Positions 8,566 through 17,752 of a DNA stretch of 64,000 nt are shown one piece after another. Numbering within the stretch: position 1 is the first letter of the stretch; each line of letters begins with the position of its first letter. Under the pieces are notes generated by a model. It was not told the DNA's origin. It searched no databases and saw nothing but the letters and a program-made list of their open reading frames with translations. Position numbers and translations under genes: made by a program. Location of the stretch: contig CAVXHK010000001.1 in assembly GCA_963761705.1 (NCBI GenBank), positions 558,001 to 622,000 of the forward strand. The letters are read 5' to 3'. The stretch comes from CAVVKW01 sp963761705. Lineage in GTDB: Bacteria; Verrucomicrobiota; Verrucomicrobiia; Chthoniobacterales; JAATET01.

Positions 8566-9222
8566 TCAGTTGGCTTCGACGGCTACGCCGGTGAAGTGGA
8601 TGCGGAAGTCCCCTTCGCCCCGGAACTCCGTGGCGGCGCGGATGGGGCCGAAGGTTTCGGGTTTCGACCAAGTCGTGGCGAGGGAGGCCTTTTCCGCGCC
8701 GCCTTTTCGGAAGGTCCAGGCCAGGACGGTGTTACTTCCGTCGAGGTAGAGGTCGTAGCCGTCGCCGGGAGTGTAGCCGCCGTCCTCGCCGTATTGGATG
8801 GTCAGGGATTTCGCGGCTTGGCCTTCGCCAACGGGAAGGGGGAGTGGGCCCGATTCTTCGGTGAGGGTCGTGCCTTCGTCCCAGACGAGGTGAAAGGGGA
8901 AGATGAGCCAGTAGCTGTCGTTGATGAATTGCTGGTCGATCTTCGCGAGTGCCTCGTCGGCGGAGGCTTCGTCGCGCTGGTAGGTGGTCGACGTGCCGTC
9001 GGAATCCGTGCGGGTGACCCGGTCCTCGCGGGGTTCCCAGACCCATCCACGGGTGACCTTTTTTCCAGGAGCGTCGACGTTGAAGGTAAAAGCAACCCGC
9101 TCGACGCTAGACCAAGCTTGGATGCCGTAGCTATCGGCGACGGCTTGGGCGGTCGTGGCTGCGGAGCTGGCGAGGAGAGTGGGGATCGCGAGGAGGGTGG
9201 CGGCGAGGGCGAGGATGCGCAT
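8566..9222 (-). CDS. Secreted hypothetical protein
   Basis: A 218-aa protein with an N-terminal signal peptide (MRILALAATLLAIPTLLASS...) and no further membrane segment. The mature part is rich in beta-prone strands (VAFTFNVDA, GWVWEPREDRVTR, YWLIFPFHLVWDEG, YDLYLDGSNTVLAWTF), reminiscent of LolA/LolB-like or other periplasmic lipid-binding folds, but no signature is firm enough to name. It is transcribed convergently with the amine oxidase and divergently from the DUF4112 gene. Confidence 0.7.
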   Translation of the reverse strand: MRILALAATLLAIPTLLASSAATTAQAVADSYGIQAWSSVERVAFTFNVDAPGKKVTRGWVWEPREDRVTRTDSDGTSTTYQRDEASADEALAKIDQQFINDSYWLIFPFHLVWDEGTTLTEESGPLPLPVGEGQAAKSLTIQYGEDGGYTPGDGYDLYLDGSNTVLAWTFRKGGAEKASLATTWSKPETFGPIRAATEFRGEGDFRIHFTGVAVEAN

Positions 9223-9322
9223 CCGGGGACGGTCTGGGGAAAGGCGCGATCTGCCAATCGAAAAGATTGCGTCCGGCGCGGTAGGCGCGGATGGGTGAGG
9301 AATGCCGAAGCAAGGGAGCGAT

Positions 9323-9820
9323 ATGAAATTTGACGTGCTGCCACCCGAGAAGGATCGGGACCAACCGAACGTGTCAAAGCTGCTAGCTTACGTTCTCGAT
9401 GATCTGATTCCGATCCCGGGGACGAAGATACGGATCGGGCTGGACCCGATCATTGGATTGATTCCGGGGATCGGGGATAGTTCCACCGCGGCGTTTTCGG
9501 CGGTCATCATCGTCAACGGGCTGCGGGCGGGATTGCCGCGGGTCGTGCTGATCCGGATGGTGGGGAACGTGCTGCTCAACACGGTCTTTGGCGCGGTGCC
9601 GGTGTTGGGTGACGTCTTCTCGGCCTGGTTCAAGTCGAACAACAAAAACTACGCGCTGCTCCGGGAGCACGCGGGCAGAAACCGGAAGGCTAGCGCGGTC
9701 GATTGGGGGGTGGTGCTGGCGATGCTGGGCGTGGCGCTGGCGTTCGTCGTCGCCGTGTCGCTGCTCGTGGGCTGGATCGCGGTGCGGTTTTTTACGTGGC
9801 TTGCGGGCGGCGGGGCGTAG
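9323..9820 (+). CDS. DUF4112 membrane protein
   Basis: A ~165-aa inner-membrane protein. The conserved DUF4112 block is clear: LDDLIPIPGTKIRIGLDP, IIGLIPGIGDSSTAAFSA, then GNVLLNTVFGAVPVLGDVF and WFKSNNKNYALLREH. Hydrophobic spans lie around the GIGD segment and near the C-terminus (VVLAMLGVALAFVVAVSLLVG). Start ATG 9323 is preferred over an in-frame ATG at 9302 because an AGGGAG ribosome-binding site sits at 9313-9318. Function unknown. A 12-bp gap precedes the dehydrogenase, suggesting co-transcription. Confidence 0.85.
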   Translation: MKFDVLPPEKDRDQPNVSKLLAYVLDDLIPIPGTKIRIGLDPIIGLIPGIGDSSTAAFSAVIIVNGLRAGLPRVVLIRMVGNVLLNTVFGAVPVLGDVFSAWFKSNNKNYALLREHAGRNRKASAVDWGVVLAMLGVALAFVVAVSLLVGWIAVRFFTWLAGGGA

Positions 9821-9832
9821 GGTCGTCGTTCT

Positions 9833-11263
9833 ATGGAAGAAGCACCCCCAGTGGAAAAGCGGAGCAAGTTTTTTGAATCCGTCAGCGCGTATTTTGACCG
9901 GGCGGCGGCGCTGAGCGATTTTTCCATCGGGATTCTGGATCAGGTCAAGACCTGCAACAGCGTCTACCGGATGAAATTTCCGGTGAAGGACGACGAAGGG
10001 AACGTGGTCGTCGTCGAGGCCTACCGGGCGGAACACAGCCACCACCGTCTGCCGTGCAAGGGTGGTCTGCGCTACAGTCTCTCGGTCACGCTGGACGAGA
10101 CCATCGCGCTGGCGGCGCTCATGACTTACAAATGCGCGCTGGTCGGCGTGCCATTTGGCGGGGCGAAGGGTGGTGTCGTGATCGATTCGCGGGCGTCGTC
10201 GGTTGGATTCCGCGAGCGGGTGACGCGGCGGTTCACGGCGGAGTTGAACAAGAAAAATTTCATCGGGCCATCGATCGACGTGCCGGCTCCGGACTACGGG
10301 ACGGGTGAACAAGAGATGGCGTGGATTGCGGACACGTATCGCGCTCTGAACTTCAACTCGCCGAATCCCTACGCCTGCGTGACGGGCAAGCCGCTCGACA
10401 TGCACGGGATCCCGGGGCGCAAGGAGGCGACGGGGTTGGGCGTTTATTACGGGATTCGGGAGTGCCTGGCGCACGCGGATGACATGGAGCCCCTCGGGTT
10501 GACGCCGGGCGTCGCTGGCAAGCGGGTGATCGTGCAGGGACTCGGCAACGTCGGGGAGCACGCGGCGCATTATCTGCACGAAGCGGGGGCGATCATCGTC
10601 GGGATCAGCGAGCTGGGGGGCGGGGTCTACGATGCGGACGGGATTGCTGTTCACAAGGCGGTGGCACATTTCCGAGAGCGCCGGTCATTCGCGGAATACG
10701 ACGCGCCGAAATTCGTCGAGGACCCGGCGGCGGTGTTGGAGATGCCGTGCGACATCCTGGTGCCGGCGGCGCTGGAAAATCAGATTACCGCGGAAAACGC
10801 CGGGCGGATCCAAGCGAAGATCGTGGCCGAGGCCGCGAACGGCCCGGTTGATTTCGAGGGTCAGCGGATCTTAATCGAGAAGGGAGTCTTGGTGATTCCG
10901 GACCTGTATCTCAACGCGGGCGGGGTGACGGTTTCGTATTTTGAATGGCTGCGCAATCTGTCGCACGTGAGCTTTGATCGGATGAATTCCCGTTACATCG
11001 AGATGGCCCGGACCCAGATGGTCGACGCGGTCGAGGAGATGACGGGCCGGACGTTCGACCCGGGAACGCGGAAGGGGCTCACCACGGGGCCGCGAGAGGT
11101 CGACTTCGTGCAAACGGCTTTGGCGGAGACGATGTCGCTGGCCTACCACAACATCCGCGACATCTGGAAGACGCGCGACATGCCGGATCTGCGGACGGCG
11201 GCGTATTACTTCGCCATCGACCGGGTGGCGCGGCACTACGTGGCGAACGGAATCTTCCCCTGA
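9833..11263 (+). CDS. Glu/Leu/Phe/Val dehydrogenase (probable glutamate dehydrogenase)
   Basis: Catalyses reversible oxidative deamination of an amino acid, most likely glutamate to 2-oxoglutarate plus ammonia. The 476-aa protein has the substrate-binding KGGLRY and catalytic-lysine PFGGAKGGVV motifs, PAPDYGTGEQEMAWIADTY, the Rossmann VIVQGLGNVGEHAAHYL and the C-terminal PDLYLNAGGVTVSYFEW. It is longer than typical ~420-aa GDH, with an extended N-terminus and an inserted stretch near ADDMEPLGLTPGVAGK. Substrate choice between Glu and branched-chain amino acids cannot be fixed from sequence alone. Confidence 0.88.
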   Translation: MEEAPPVEKRSKFFESVSAYFDRAAALSDFSIGILDQVKTCNSVYRMKFPVKDDEGNVVVVEAYRAEHSHHRLPCKGGLRYSLSVTLDETIALAALMTYKCALVGVPFGGAKGGVVIDSRASSVGFRERVTRRFTAELNKKNFIGPSIDVPAPDYGTGEQEMAWIADTYRALNFNSPNPYACVTGKPLDMHGIPGRKEATGLGVYYGIRECLAHADDMEPLGLTPGVAGKRVIVQGLGNVGEHAAHYLHEAGAIIVGISELGGGVYDADGIAVHKAVAHFRERRSFAEYDAPKFVEDPAAVLEMPCDILVPAALENQITAENAGRIQAKIVAEAANGPVDFEGQRILIEKGVLVIPDLYLNAGGVTVSYFEWLRNLSHVSFDRMNSRYIEMARTQMVDAVEEMTGRTFDPGTRKGLTTGPREVDFVQTALAETMSLAYHNIRDIWKTRDMPDLRTAAYYFAIDRVARHYVANGIFP

Positions 11264-11309
11264 GGTGAGATGGTTGACATCCGATGCGTGCCCTCGGAAC
11301 ATCTGCTGC

Positions 11310-11754
11310 TTGAGGACCACGCTCGATATCGAAGGGCCGATTCTGGGGGAGATGAAGGCGCTGCAGCGAGCGCGGCACACGACTCTGGGGAAATCAGCAT
11401 CGCAGCTCCTCGCGCATGCTCTGGCTTTGGAAGCGGGGCGCGAAGAGAAAAGCGAGAAATGTCAGGGTCTCGACGCACAGGGGCGTATTTCCCAGGCCGC
11501 TCGATCCTCCGCAGGCCTGGAGGCGAATCAACGCTCTCCTCGCACTTCCTCGCACGCGGATGATCGGCGAGTTGCCGACGGTTGCTTCCGATTACGTGGG
11601 CGCGACGGAAGGAATCATGGTCCGCGGGAATCTGCTGCCGGACGCGCACTTGGCGACGATCTTGCGCCAACACGGGGTCAGTCGCATCTACACGGCAGAT
11701 TCGGATTTCCGGAAATTCTCTTTCCTCGAAGTCGTTAATCCACTCAGGCCGTGA
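11310..11754 (+). pseudogene. Fused relic of a VapB-VapC toxin-antitoxin pair
   Basis: The first part (TTG at 11310 onward) reads LRTTLDIEGPILGEMKALQR then TTLGKSASQLLAHALALE, a typical VapB/type II antitoxin ribbon-helix-helix start. From ~11452 a different frame reads STHRGVFPRPLDPPQAW, then GNLLPDAHLATILRQHG and YTADSDFRKFSFLEVVNPL, the C-terminal half of a PIN-domain (VapC) toxin with its last acidic residues. The antitoxin C-terminus and the toxin N-terminus, including the first catalytic Asp, are missing, so an internal deletion fused the two genes. It should not make an active toxin. The next gene starts at the relic's stop (GTGA). Confidence 0.8.
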
Positions 11755-12767
11755 CCGAACGAATTGCCGCGCCACCGGAATCATTCCGCGTTTTGCTCTG
11801 CGCGTTGGGCGAAGCGATTCGCGATGCCGTGGTCGTTGGGCGGGACGCGGCCTCGTTGGAAGCGATGAGCGCGGTGGCGCACGAGTCGGCGGCGGACACG
11901 ATCTACGCCATCGACAAGGTGAGCGAAGAGGCGATTGCCAAGTGGTTCATCGCCGAGTGGCCGGCGGGGGAGCCGGTCGAATTGGTGCTGGAGGGTGTGG
12001 ACGAAGCTTCGCCGCTCTGTTTTCCCGTCGGGACGGACCCGGCGGATACGAAGTGGAAATGCATCATCGATCCGATCGATGGGACGCGGGGACTCATGTA
12101 TGACAAACGTTCGGCGTGGGCGCTGGCTGGGCTCGCTCCACAGCTTGGTCCGGGGACGATGCTGTCGGACATCGTGGTCGCGGTGATGACCGAGATCCCA
12201 ACGAGTAAGCAGTGGCGGGCGGACCAACTGAGCGCGACGCTGGGCGGCGGGGTGGTGGCGGAGGCGGTGAACGTGCTGGACGGGACGCGGGTGCCGCTGG
12301 AGGTGAGGCCGTCCGGCGCGGAGGACTTCCGGCACGGGTTCGCGTCGATGGCGAAATTTTTCCCCGAGGGGCGGACGCTCATTTCGCAGATTGAGGAGCA
12401 GGTCTGGGATGAACTCGTGGGGCTGGGGAGCACGAAGTCGCCGACCATTTTCGACGATCAATACATCTCGTCCGGGGGGCAATTTTACGAGCTGCTCGTG
12501 GGGCATGACCGGTTCGTTGGTGACGTGCGTCCGATCGTGTTCGCGTGCCTCGATTTGGAATCGACGCTGGTTTGTCACCCGTATGACGTGGCGGCGGCGT
12601 TGCTGCTGACGGAGGCGGGGGTGGTCTACGAGTCGCCGTTCGGGGGATTTCCGGACGCACCCTTGGACACGACTTCGGCGGTGTCTTGGCTGGGATTTGC
12701 GAACGAAAAGCTGGCGGCGATCGCGCGTCCCGCTTTGCGGAAAGCCATTGGGGTGATGGTGGCGTGA
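11751..12767 (+). CDS. Inositol monophosphatase-family phosphatase
   Basis: A 338-aa metal-dependent phosphatase. The IMPase metal-binding signature is CIIDPIDGTRGLMY and the C-terminal counterpart is HPYDVAAALLLTEAGVV, while LEGVDEASP supplies the first acidic cluster. It is longer than standard ~260-aa SuhB enzymes, with an insertion between the signatures (residues ~140-250), so the substrate (inositol-, histidinol- or another sugar-phosphate) is uncertain. Starts at GTG overlapping the vapC relic stop and is followed by a GTGA-overlapping acyltransferase, so these genes form a tight operon. Confidence 0.83.
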   Translation: MTERIAAPPESFRVLLCALGEAIRDAVVVGRDAASLEAMSAVAHESAADTIYAIDKVSEEAIAKWFIAEWPAGEPVELVLEGVDEASPLCFPVGTDPADTKWKCIIDPIDGTRGLMYDKRSAWALAGLAPQLGPGTMLSDIVVAVMTEIPTSKQWRADQLSATLGGGVVAEAVNVLDGTRVPLEVRPSGAEDFRHGFASMAKFFPEGRTLISQIEEQVWDELVGLGSTKSPTIFDDQYISSGGQFYELLVGHDRFVGDVRPIVFACLDLESTLVCHPYDVAAALLLTEAGVVYESPFGGFPDAPLDTTSAVSWLGFANEKLAAIARPALRKAIGVMVA

Positions 12768-13396
12768 AACGCGAGGTGATCCTGGGCTACGTCGGTGCGA
12801 CGGTTCTCAAATTGCTGATTCTCACGGTGCGGATGAGAGTCGAGGATCGGAGCGGTCTGATGACGTCGTCACCGGATTTTCCGCTCATCCTGGCTTTCTG
12901 GCACAACCGGATTCTCGCGATCACGAAGGCGTATCAGCGACGGTATCCGGCGGGGCGGAAGGGGGTGGCCGTGTTGACAAGTCCGAGCAAAGATGGGGAG
13001 ATCTTGGCCCAGGTGATGGCCCGGTTTCGGATGGGGGCGATCCGGGGATCGAGTTCGCGGCGGGGAGCGCGGGCGCTCGTCGAGTGCCGACGATGGTTGC
13101 AGACAGGAGCGGATCTGGCGGTCACGCCGGACGGGCCGAAGGGGCCGCGCTACGTGATGGGGCCGGGACTGATCCTGATGGCGCAATCGACGGGGGCACG
13201 GATCTTACCCGTGCAGGCGCGGTTCTCGCGGTTCTACGAGGTGCGGAGTTGGGATGGATTCCGAATCCCGTGGCCGTTCTCGCGGATTGACGTCACACTT
13301 CTCCCTTACGAAATGATCCCGCCGACCGCGGACGCCAAGGCGTTCGAGACCGAGCGCTTGCGGATCGAAACCATTCTCAACCATGAATCTGATTAA
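12764..13396 (+). CDS. DUF374 lysophospholipid acyltransferase-family protein
   Basis: A 210-aa membrane-associated acyltransferase of the LpxL/PlsC-related DUF374 family. Visible features are an N-terminal hydrophobic segment (VILGYVGATVLKLLILTV), AFWHNRIL carrying the conserved His, the GSSSRRGARAL stretch, and TPDGPKGPRYVMGPG, the family signature. It probably acylates a lipid A- or lysophospholipid-type acceptor at the inner membrane. Start GTG 12764 overlaps the stop of the phosphatase. Its last 14 bases overlap folD. Confidence 0.85.
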   Translation: MKREVILGYVGATVLKLLILTVRMRVEDRSGLMTSSPDFPLILAFWHNRILAITKAYQRRYPAGRKGVAVLTSPSKDGEILAQVMARFRMGAIRGSSSRRGARALVECRRWLQTGADLAVTPDGPKGPRYVMGPGLILMAQSTGARILPVQARFSRFYEVRSWDGFRIPWPFSRIDVTLLPYEMIPPTADAKAFETERLRIETILNHESD

Positions 13397-14261
13397 CGGC
13401 ACGGAGATCGCGGCGAAGGTCGTGGAGGAAACGAAATCGCGGATCGCGGCGTGCAAAGCGCGCGGCGTGACGCCAGGTCTGGCGGTTGTGATGGTCGGGG
13501 AAAATCCGGCTTCGCTGGCCTACGTGCGGCGGAAGGATCAGGTCGCGGGGGAGCTGGGGATCTTGTCGAAGAAGATCGAACTGCCCTCGGCGACGACCCA
13601 GGCGGAATTGCTCAAAGTCGTCGCACATCTGAACGGCGATCCGGAAGTTCACGGAATCCTCGTGCAATCGCCGCCGCCGGACCACATCGACGAGGCGGCC
13701 ATCGTGCGGGCGATCGATCCGCGGAAAGACGTGGATGGATTTCATCCCGAGAACGTGGCGAAGTTGGCGATGGATGACCGGAGCGGGTTCGTGCCCTGCA
13801 CACCGCTGGGCTGCCAGCGGCTGCTCATTGAGGCGGGTATCGAGACGAGGGGTGCACGAGTCTTGGTGCTCGGTCGGAGCATGATCGTGGGAAAACCGAT
13901 GGCGCTGCTCCTCATGGCGCGGGGTGAGGGAGGCGACGCGACGGTGACGGTGGCGCATTCGCGTTCGAAGGACTTAACGGCGATCACGCGGGAGGCGGAC
14001 ATCGTGATCGCGGCGATTGGTCGGGCGGGATTCGTCACGGTCGACATGGTGCGGGAGGGCGCGGTGGTGATCGACGTGGGGATCAACCGGGTGGAGGACG
14101 CGGCGGCGAAGCGGGGCTATCGGATCGTGGGTGACGTCGACTTCGACGCGGTGGCCCCGAAGTGCGCGGCGATCACGCCGGTGCCCGGGGGCGTTGGGCC
14201 GATGACGATCGCGATGCTGATGGCGAACACGGTGTCGGCGGCGGAAAGGGGATGCTTCTAG
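13383..14261 (+). CDS. folD: Bifunctional methylenetetrahydrofolate dehydrogenase/cyclohydrolase
   Basis: Interconverts 5,10-methylene-, methenyl- and 10-formyl-tetrahydrofolate in one-carbon metabolism. The 292-aa protein has the FolD catalytic Tyr/Lys region (SLAYVRRKDQVAGELGI), HGILVQSPPPDHID, the NADP-binding VLGRSMIVGKPMALLLM and the closing TPVPGGVGPMTIAMLM. The ATG lies inside the 3' end of the acyltransferase gene, consistent with translational coupling. Confidence 0.95.
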   Translation: MNLINGTEIAAKVVEETKSRIAACKARGVTPGLAVVMVGENPASLAYVRRKDQVAGELGILSKKIELPSATTQAELLKVVAHLNGDPEVHGILVQSPPPDHIDEAAIVRAIDPRKDVDGFHPENVAKLAMDDRSGFVPCTPLGCQRLLIEAGIETRGARVLVLGRSMIVGKPMALLLMARGEGGDATVTVAHSRSKDLTAITREADIVIAAIGRAGFVTVDMVREGAVVIDVGINRVEDAAAKRGYRIVGDVDFDAVAPKCAAITPVPGGVGPMTIAMLMANTVSAAERGCF

Positions 14262-14286
14262 ATCGCGCTTCGCGTTGGGTTCGTTC

Positions 14287-14307
14287 GGCGATTGCAAATC
14301 GCCGCTC
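14287..14307 (+). repeat. Dispersed palindromic repeat (GGCGA-N6-TCGCCGCTC family)
   Basis: GGCGATTGCAAATCGCCGCTC lies in the folD-trxB gap. The arms GGCGATT / AATCGCC pair. It shares its flanks and 3' half with the copy inside the GH9 signal peptide. Confidence 0.6.
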
Positions 14308-14348
14308 CTTGAATGGCGTGCGGGGTTAGTGTTTAGTTCCCGGTTCTT

Positions 14349-15272
14349 ATGGAGGATGTGATTATTGTGGGAACGGGGTGCGCGGGTTTGACGGCGGCGA
14401 TTTATGCCGCGCGGTCGGGCTTGAAGCCCCTCGTGCTGGAGGGACGGCAGCCGGGGGGGCAGCTGACGACGACGACGGCGGTGGAAAATTTTCCTGGCTT
14501 TCCCGACGGGATCGATGGGCCGGACCTGATCATTAACATGCACAAGCAGGCCGAACGGTTTGGCGCTCGGTATCAATACGGGACCGTCGATGAGTTCGAA
14601 CAGGTCGACGGGGTGAATCGCGTGAAGGTCGACGGAGAATGGGTGGAGACGAAGGCGCTCATCATCGCAAGCGGGGCCTCGGCTCGTTATCTGGAGCTGC
14701 CGGGGGAAGAGAAACTGATCGGGCACGGGTTGACGAGCTGCGCGACGTGCGACGGGGCGTTCTATCGGAACGTGCCCGTGTGCGTGGTTGGCGGCGGGGA
14801 CTCGGCTTGCGAGGAAGCGACGTTCCTCACGCGCTTTGCGTCAAAAGTGTATCTCATCCATCGTCGGGGGGAGCTGCGGGCATCCACGATCATGGCCGAG
14901 CGGGCGCTTTCGAATGAGAAAATCGAGCCAGTCTGGAACTCCGCGATTTCCGAGTATCTGACCGATGACGAGGGGCACGTGCGCGGCGTGATGCTGAAGA
15001 ATCTGGAGACGGATTTGGCGAGCGAGCTCGAGGTGAAGTGCGTTTTTGTCGCGATCGGGCACGAGCCAAATACGGTTGCGTTTCGCGGGAAGGTGGACGC
15101 CGATGAGGCGGGTTACCTGCGGCAGCAAGGCGGGACGTCGACGAATTTGCCGGGCGTCTTCGCGGCGGGCGACGTGGCGGATCACGTCTACCGACAGGCG
15201 ATCACGGCGGCCGGTCAGGGTTGCGCGGCCGCGATCGACGCGGAGCGCTGGCTGGCGGCGAGAGAGGAGTAG
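14349..15272 (+). CDS. trxB: Thioredoxin-disulfide reductase
   Basis: NADPH-dependent flavoprotein that keeps thioredoxin reduced. The 307-aa protein has the FAD motif VIIVGTGCAGLTAAIYAARS, the redox-active C131-A-T-C134 in TSCATCDGAF, the NADPH-binding VVGGGDSACEEATFL with the downstream HRR(G)ELRAS stretch, and the C-terminal GVFAAGDVADHVYRQAITAAG. Length and motif spacing are standard for low-Mr bacterial TrxB. Confidence 0.95.
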   Translation: MEDVIIVGTGCAGLTAAIYAARSGLKPLVLEGRQPGGQLTTTTAVENFPGFPDGIDGPDLIINMHKQAERFGARYQYGTVDEFEQVDGVNRVKVDGEWVETKALIIASGASARYLELPGEEKLIGHGLTSCATCDGAFYRNVPVCVVGGGDSACEEATFLTRFASKVYLIHRRGELRASTIMAERALSNEKIEPVWNSAISEYLTDDEGHVRGVMLKNLETDLASELEVKCVFVAIGHEPNTVAFRGKVDADEAGYLRQQGGTSTNLPGVFAAGDVADHVYRQAITAAGQGCAAAIDAERWLAAREE

Positions 15273-15355
15273 TTTCCGGTCGCTGGTCGGAAGGTCGGAA
15301 GTCCAAGCTCGGCGAGCGACCTGGGGGCCGACGGTCATAACGAGTTCTCCCCGAA

Positions 15356-16521
15356 ATGAAAATCTGCGACCTCACCCAGTTTTACTCGCCAGTCAGCGGC
15401 GGGGTGAAGCGCTACGTCGAGCAGAAGGTCGCTTACTTGCGGCGGTATTCGCCCGGCGACGAGCACGTGCTCATCATCCCAGGAGAGCGGACGCGGCGGT
15501 CGGGTGATGAGCGGGCGCGGGTGTATGAGATCGAGTCGCCGCTGGTGTCGCGGACCTCGCGGTATCGGGCGCTGATCGGGCTGGGGCAGGTGGAGGAGAT
15601 CTTTCACTTGGAGAAGCCAGACATCATCGAGTCGGGGGATCCGTACCAGGTGGCGTGGAAAGCCGTCGCGTCAGGTCGCGCACTGGGGATTCCGGCCGTG
15701 GGGTTTTACCATTCGCATTTTCCGGAGGCTTATCTGCGGAGCGTGGCGAAATATTTTGGCCGGATCGCGGTCGAGATCGCGGAGGACGTGGCGGAGCGTT
15801 ACGTGCGGACGCTTTACAATCGGTTCGAGCGGACGCTGGTGCCGAGTCCGGCGCTGGCGGATCTCCTGCGCGGTTGGGGCGTCGACAACGTGGTGACGAC
15901 GGATCTGGGTGTGGACGTCGAAACGTTTCAGCCGGGCGGTCCGCGGGCGGTCCGGCGGGAGCTGGACGTCCCGGACGACCGAGTGCTGCTGCTCTACGTG
16001 GGGCGGCTCGCTCCGGAGAAAAACGTGCGGACACTTTTCGGCGCGTTCGAAGAATTGATGCAATCGGGTCCGGGTCGATTTCACCTGTTGGTGGTCGGTG
16101 ACGGGAGTGGGCGGAGGGAGGTCGAGCGGCTGCGGGATCGGACCGGGGCGGTGCATTGGATGCCGTATTGCGGAGATGCCGCGGAGTTGGCGCGGATCTA
16201 CCGAGCGGCTGATCTCTTCGTGCATCCGGGGATTTTGGAGACGTTCGGGTTGGTGACTTTGGAGGCGCAGGCCTGCGGGACGCCCGTCGTCGGGATCGGC
16301 GGGAGCTACATGGACCGGATCGTTTTCAACGACCGGGTGCATTGGGCCAAAGAAAATACCCCGTCGGCGCTGGCGGGCGCGATCCGGGCAGTCGCGGAGA
16401 CGGATCTGCGGGCGGAGGCTCGCTTGCGAGTACGATGGTGCGGGAGAAATACAGCTGGCAGACGGTGTTTGATCGGCTGTTTTCGATTTACCGTGAGGTG
16501 ATCGAATCCTACAACCCGTAG
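15356..16521 (+). CDS. GT4-family glycosyltransferase, frameshifted near the 3' end
   Basis: Retaining glycosyltransferase of the GT-B fold: N-terminal acceptor domain starting MKICDLTQFYSPVSGGVKRYV, and donor domain with LLLYVGRLAPEKNVRTLF, HWMPYCGDAAELARIYRAAD and FVHPGILETFGLVTLEAQACG (E-x7-E donor signature). The frame from the ATG ends at 16501 with an unrelated Arg-rich tail. From ~16420 the +2 frame instead continues as ASTMVREKYSWQTVFDRLFS and IYREVIESYNP, stop at 16521, which fits a GT4 C-terminus. One missing base around 16422-16430 would restore the gene. The catalytic core is intact either way. The sugar donor is unknown; cell-surface glycan or glycolipid synthesis is likely. Confidence 0.85.
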
Positions 16522-16525
16522 CGTC

Positions 16526-17173
16526 GTGTCGTTACCGGAAGGAGTTGTTATTCGGAGCTACGAGGCGCGGGACCGTGAGGCGGTGCGGGGGATTTGTTGC
16601 GACACGGGCTACCTGGGACGGGCGATCGATCCGGTCTTCGAGGATCGCGAATTATTCGCGGATTACCTGACGAGTTATTACACCGACCAGGAGCCGGAGT
16701 CGTCTCTGGTCGTCGAGCGGGACGGCGTGGTGAGGGGTTATCTGCTGGGTTCGCGTTTCCCGGCGAAGCAGGCACGGTATGACTTCTGGCTGGCATCGAG
16801 TCTCACGGCGCGGGGGCTCTGGCGGTATCGGGGCTACACGAAGGCGACGCGGGCTTACGTGCGGTGGATCCTTCTGGAAGCGCGAAAGGAAGTGCCAAAC
16901 GCGCCGAAGCGGATGCCGCATTTTCACTTCAATCAAATGCCAGACGCCCGGAATCTGGCGACGACTACGAGGTTGATAAACGTATACTTCGACTACTTGC
17001 GGTCGGCGGGTGAGACCGCGGTGTTCGGTCAGGTGGTGACGTTCGCAGATCGACGGGGCGCGGGGGCGTTCGAGCGATTTGGCTTCGAGGTTGTCGAGAA
17101 GCGGGAGGTCACGAAGTATCGCGACGTTCACGCGGAGCCGGTGTATCTGACAACGATCGTGAAGCAGCTTTGA
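16526..17173 (+). CDS. GNAT-family N-acetyltransferase
   Basis: A 215-aa protein beginning with the GNAT beta-strand pattern VVIRSYEARDREAVRGICCDT and a later VVERDGVVRGYLLGSRF. The C-terminal part (TTRLINVYFDYLRSAG... FADRRGAGAFERFGFEVVEKREVTKY) fits the acetyl-CoA-binding half, with the end resembling 'GFE' GNAT closure. The acceptor is unknown. GTG start 4 bp after the repaired glycosyltransferase stop suggests co-transcription. Confidence 0.72.
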   Translation: MSLPEGVVIRSYEARDREAVRGICCDTGYLGRAIDPVFEDRELFADYLTSYYTDQEPESSLVVERDGVVRGYLLGSRFPAKQARYDFWLASSLTARGLWRYRGYTKATRAYVRWILLEARKEVPNAPKRMPHFHFNQMPDARNLATTTRLINVYFDYLRSAGETAVFGQVVTFADRRGAGAFERFGFEVVEKREVTKYRDVHAEPVYLTTIVKQL

Positions 17174-17445
17174 CGCGGGACGACGAGGATTCCGAAGGCC
17201 ATTTCCTTTCCGTGCGATGAAGCGTGCGGCGGTCTTCGATCATCACGAGGCCATGACAACTCAGCTTCGAATCCCGCTAATTTCCGCCGCTCGAGTTGTC
17301 GGGGAGTCCAGAGGTAAGGGACGCCGCCGCTTTCCCGGATGGTTCGTAGTCTGAGTGGTGGGCCGACGAAGCAACGGTCCGGCGTTTGATTCTAAACAAT
17401 GGCTACACCAATGAAGTGCTGACGCGGTCCTCGGGGGCCGGCCGT

Positions 17446-17729
17446 GTCGCGGCGGTGCTGGGCTGGCTGGCTCGGAATCATACTGCGGACATCTCTTTCG
17501 GCGAAGCTGCGGGATCCCGCCGTGGGATTACGTGATCCGGCTCCGGTTGGCTCCCGCTGAACGACTCCAGTTCGGGACGGACCGCACGATCTTGGACGGA
17601 GCAATCGCGAGTGGGTTCGAGCATCCGAGCGCGTTTGACCGGGCTTTTGGTGAGAGGCACGCCATCGTGTCTCCCGGAGCTTTGCGTCGAGGGGGCGTGG
17701 CTTCTACCAATCCAAGATTGGCGACGTGA
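17446..17729 (+). pseudogene. Relic of an AraC/XylS-type transcription regulator
   Basis: Two pieces of an AraC DNA-binding domain lie in different frames. From 17446: VAAVLGWLARNHTADISFGEAA, the first helices. From ~17511 another frame reads GIPPWDYVIRLRLAPAERL, TDRTILDGAIASGFEHP and SAFDRAFGERHAIVSPGALR, the second helix-turn-helix. The link between the helices is missing and no ligand domain is recognisable upstream. The surrounding 17174-17752 stretch holds no intact gene. Confidence 0.65.
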
Positions 17730-17752
17730 CAACTTTTGGTAGCCTGCGACTT

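Noticed and set aside
17174..17445. Upstream half of the AraC gene
   Set aside because: No recognisable ligand-binding domain could be read in any frame; only the DNA-binding part is supported.
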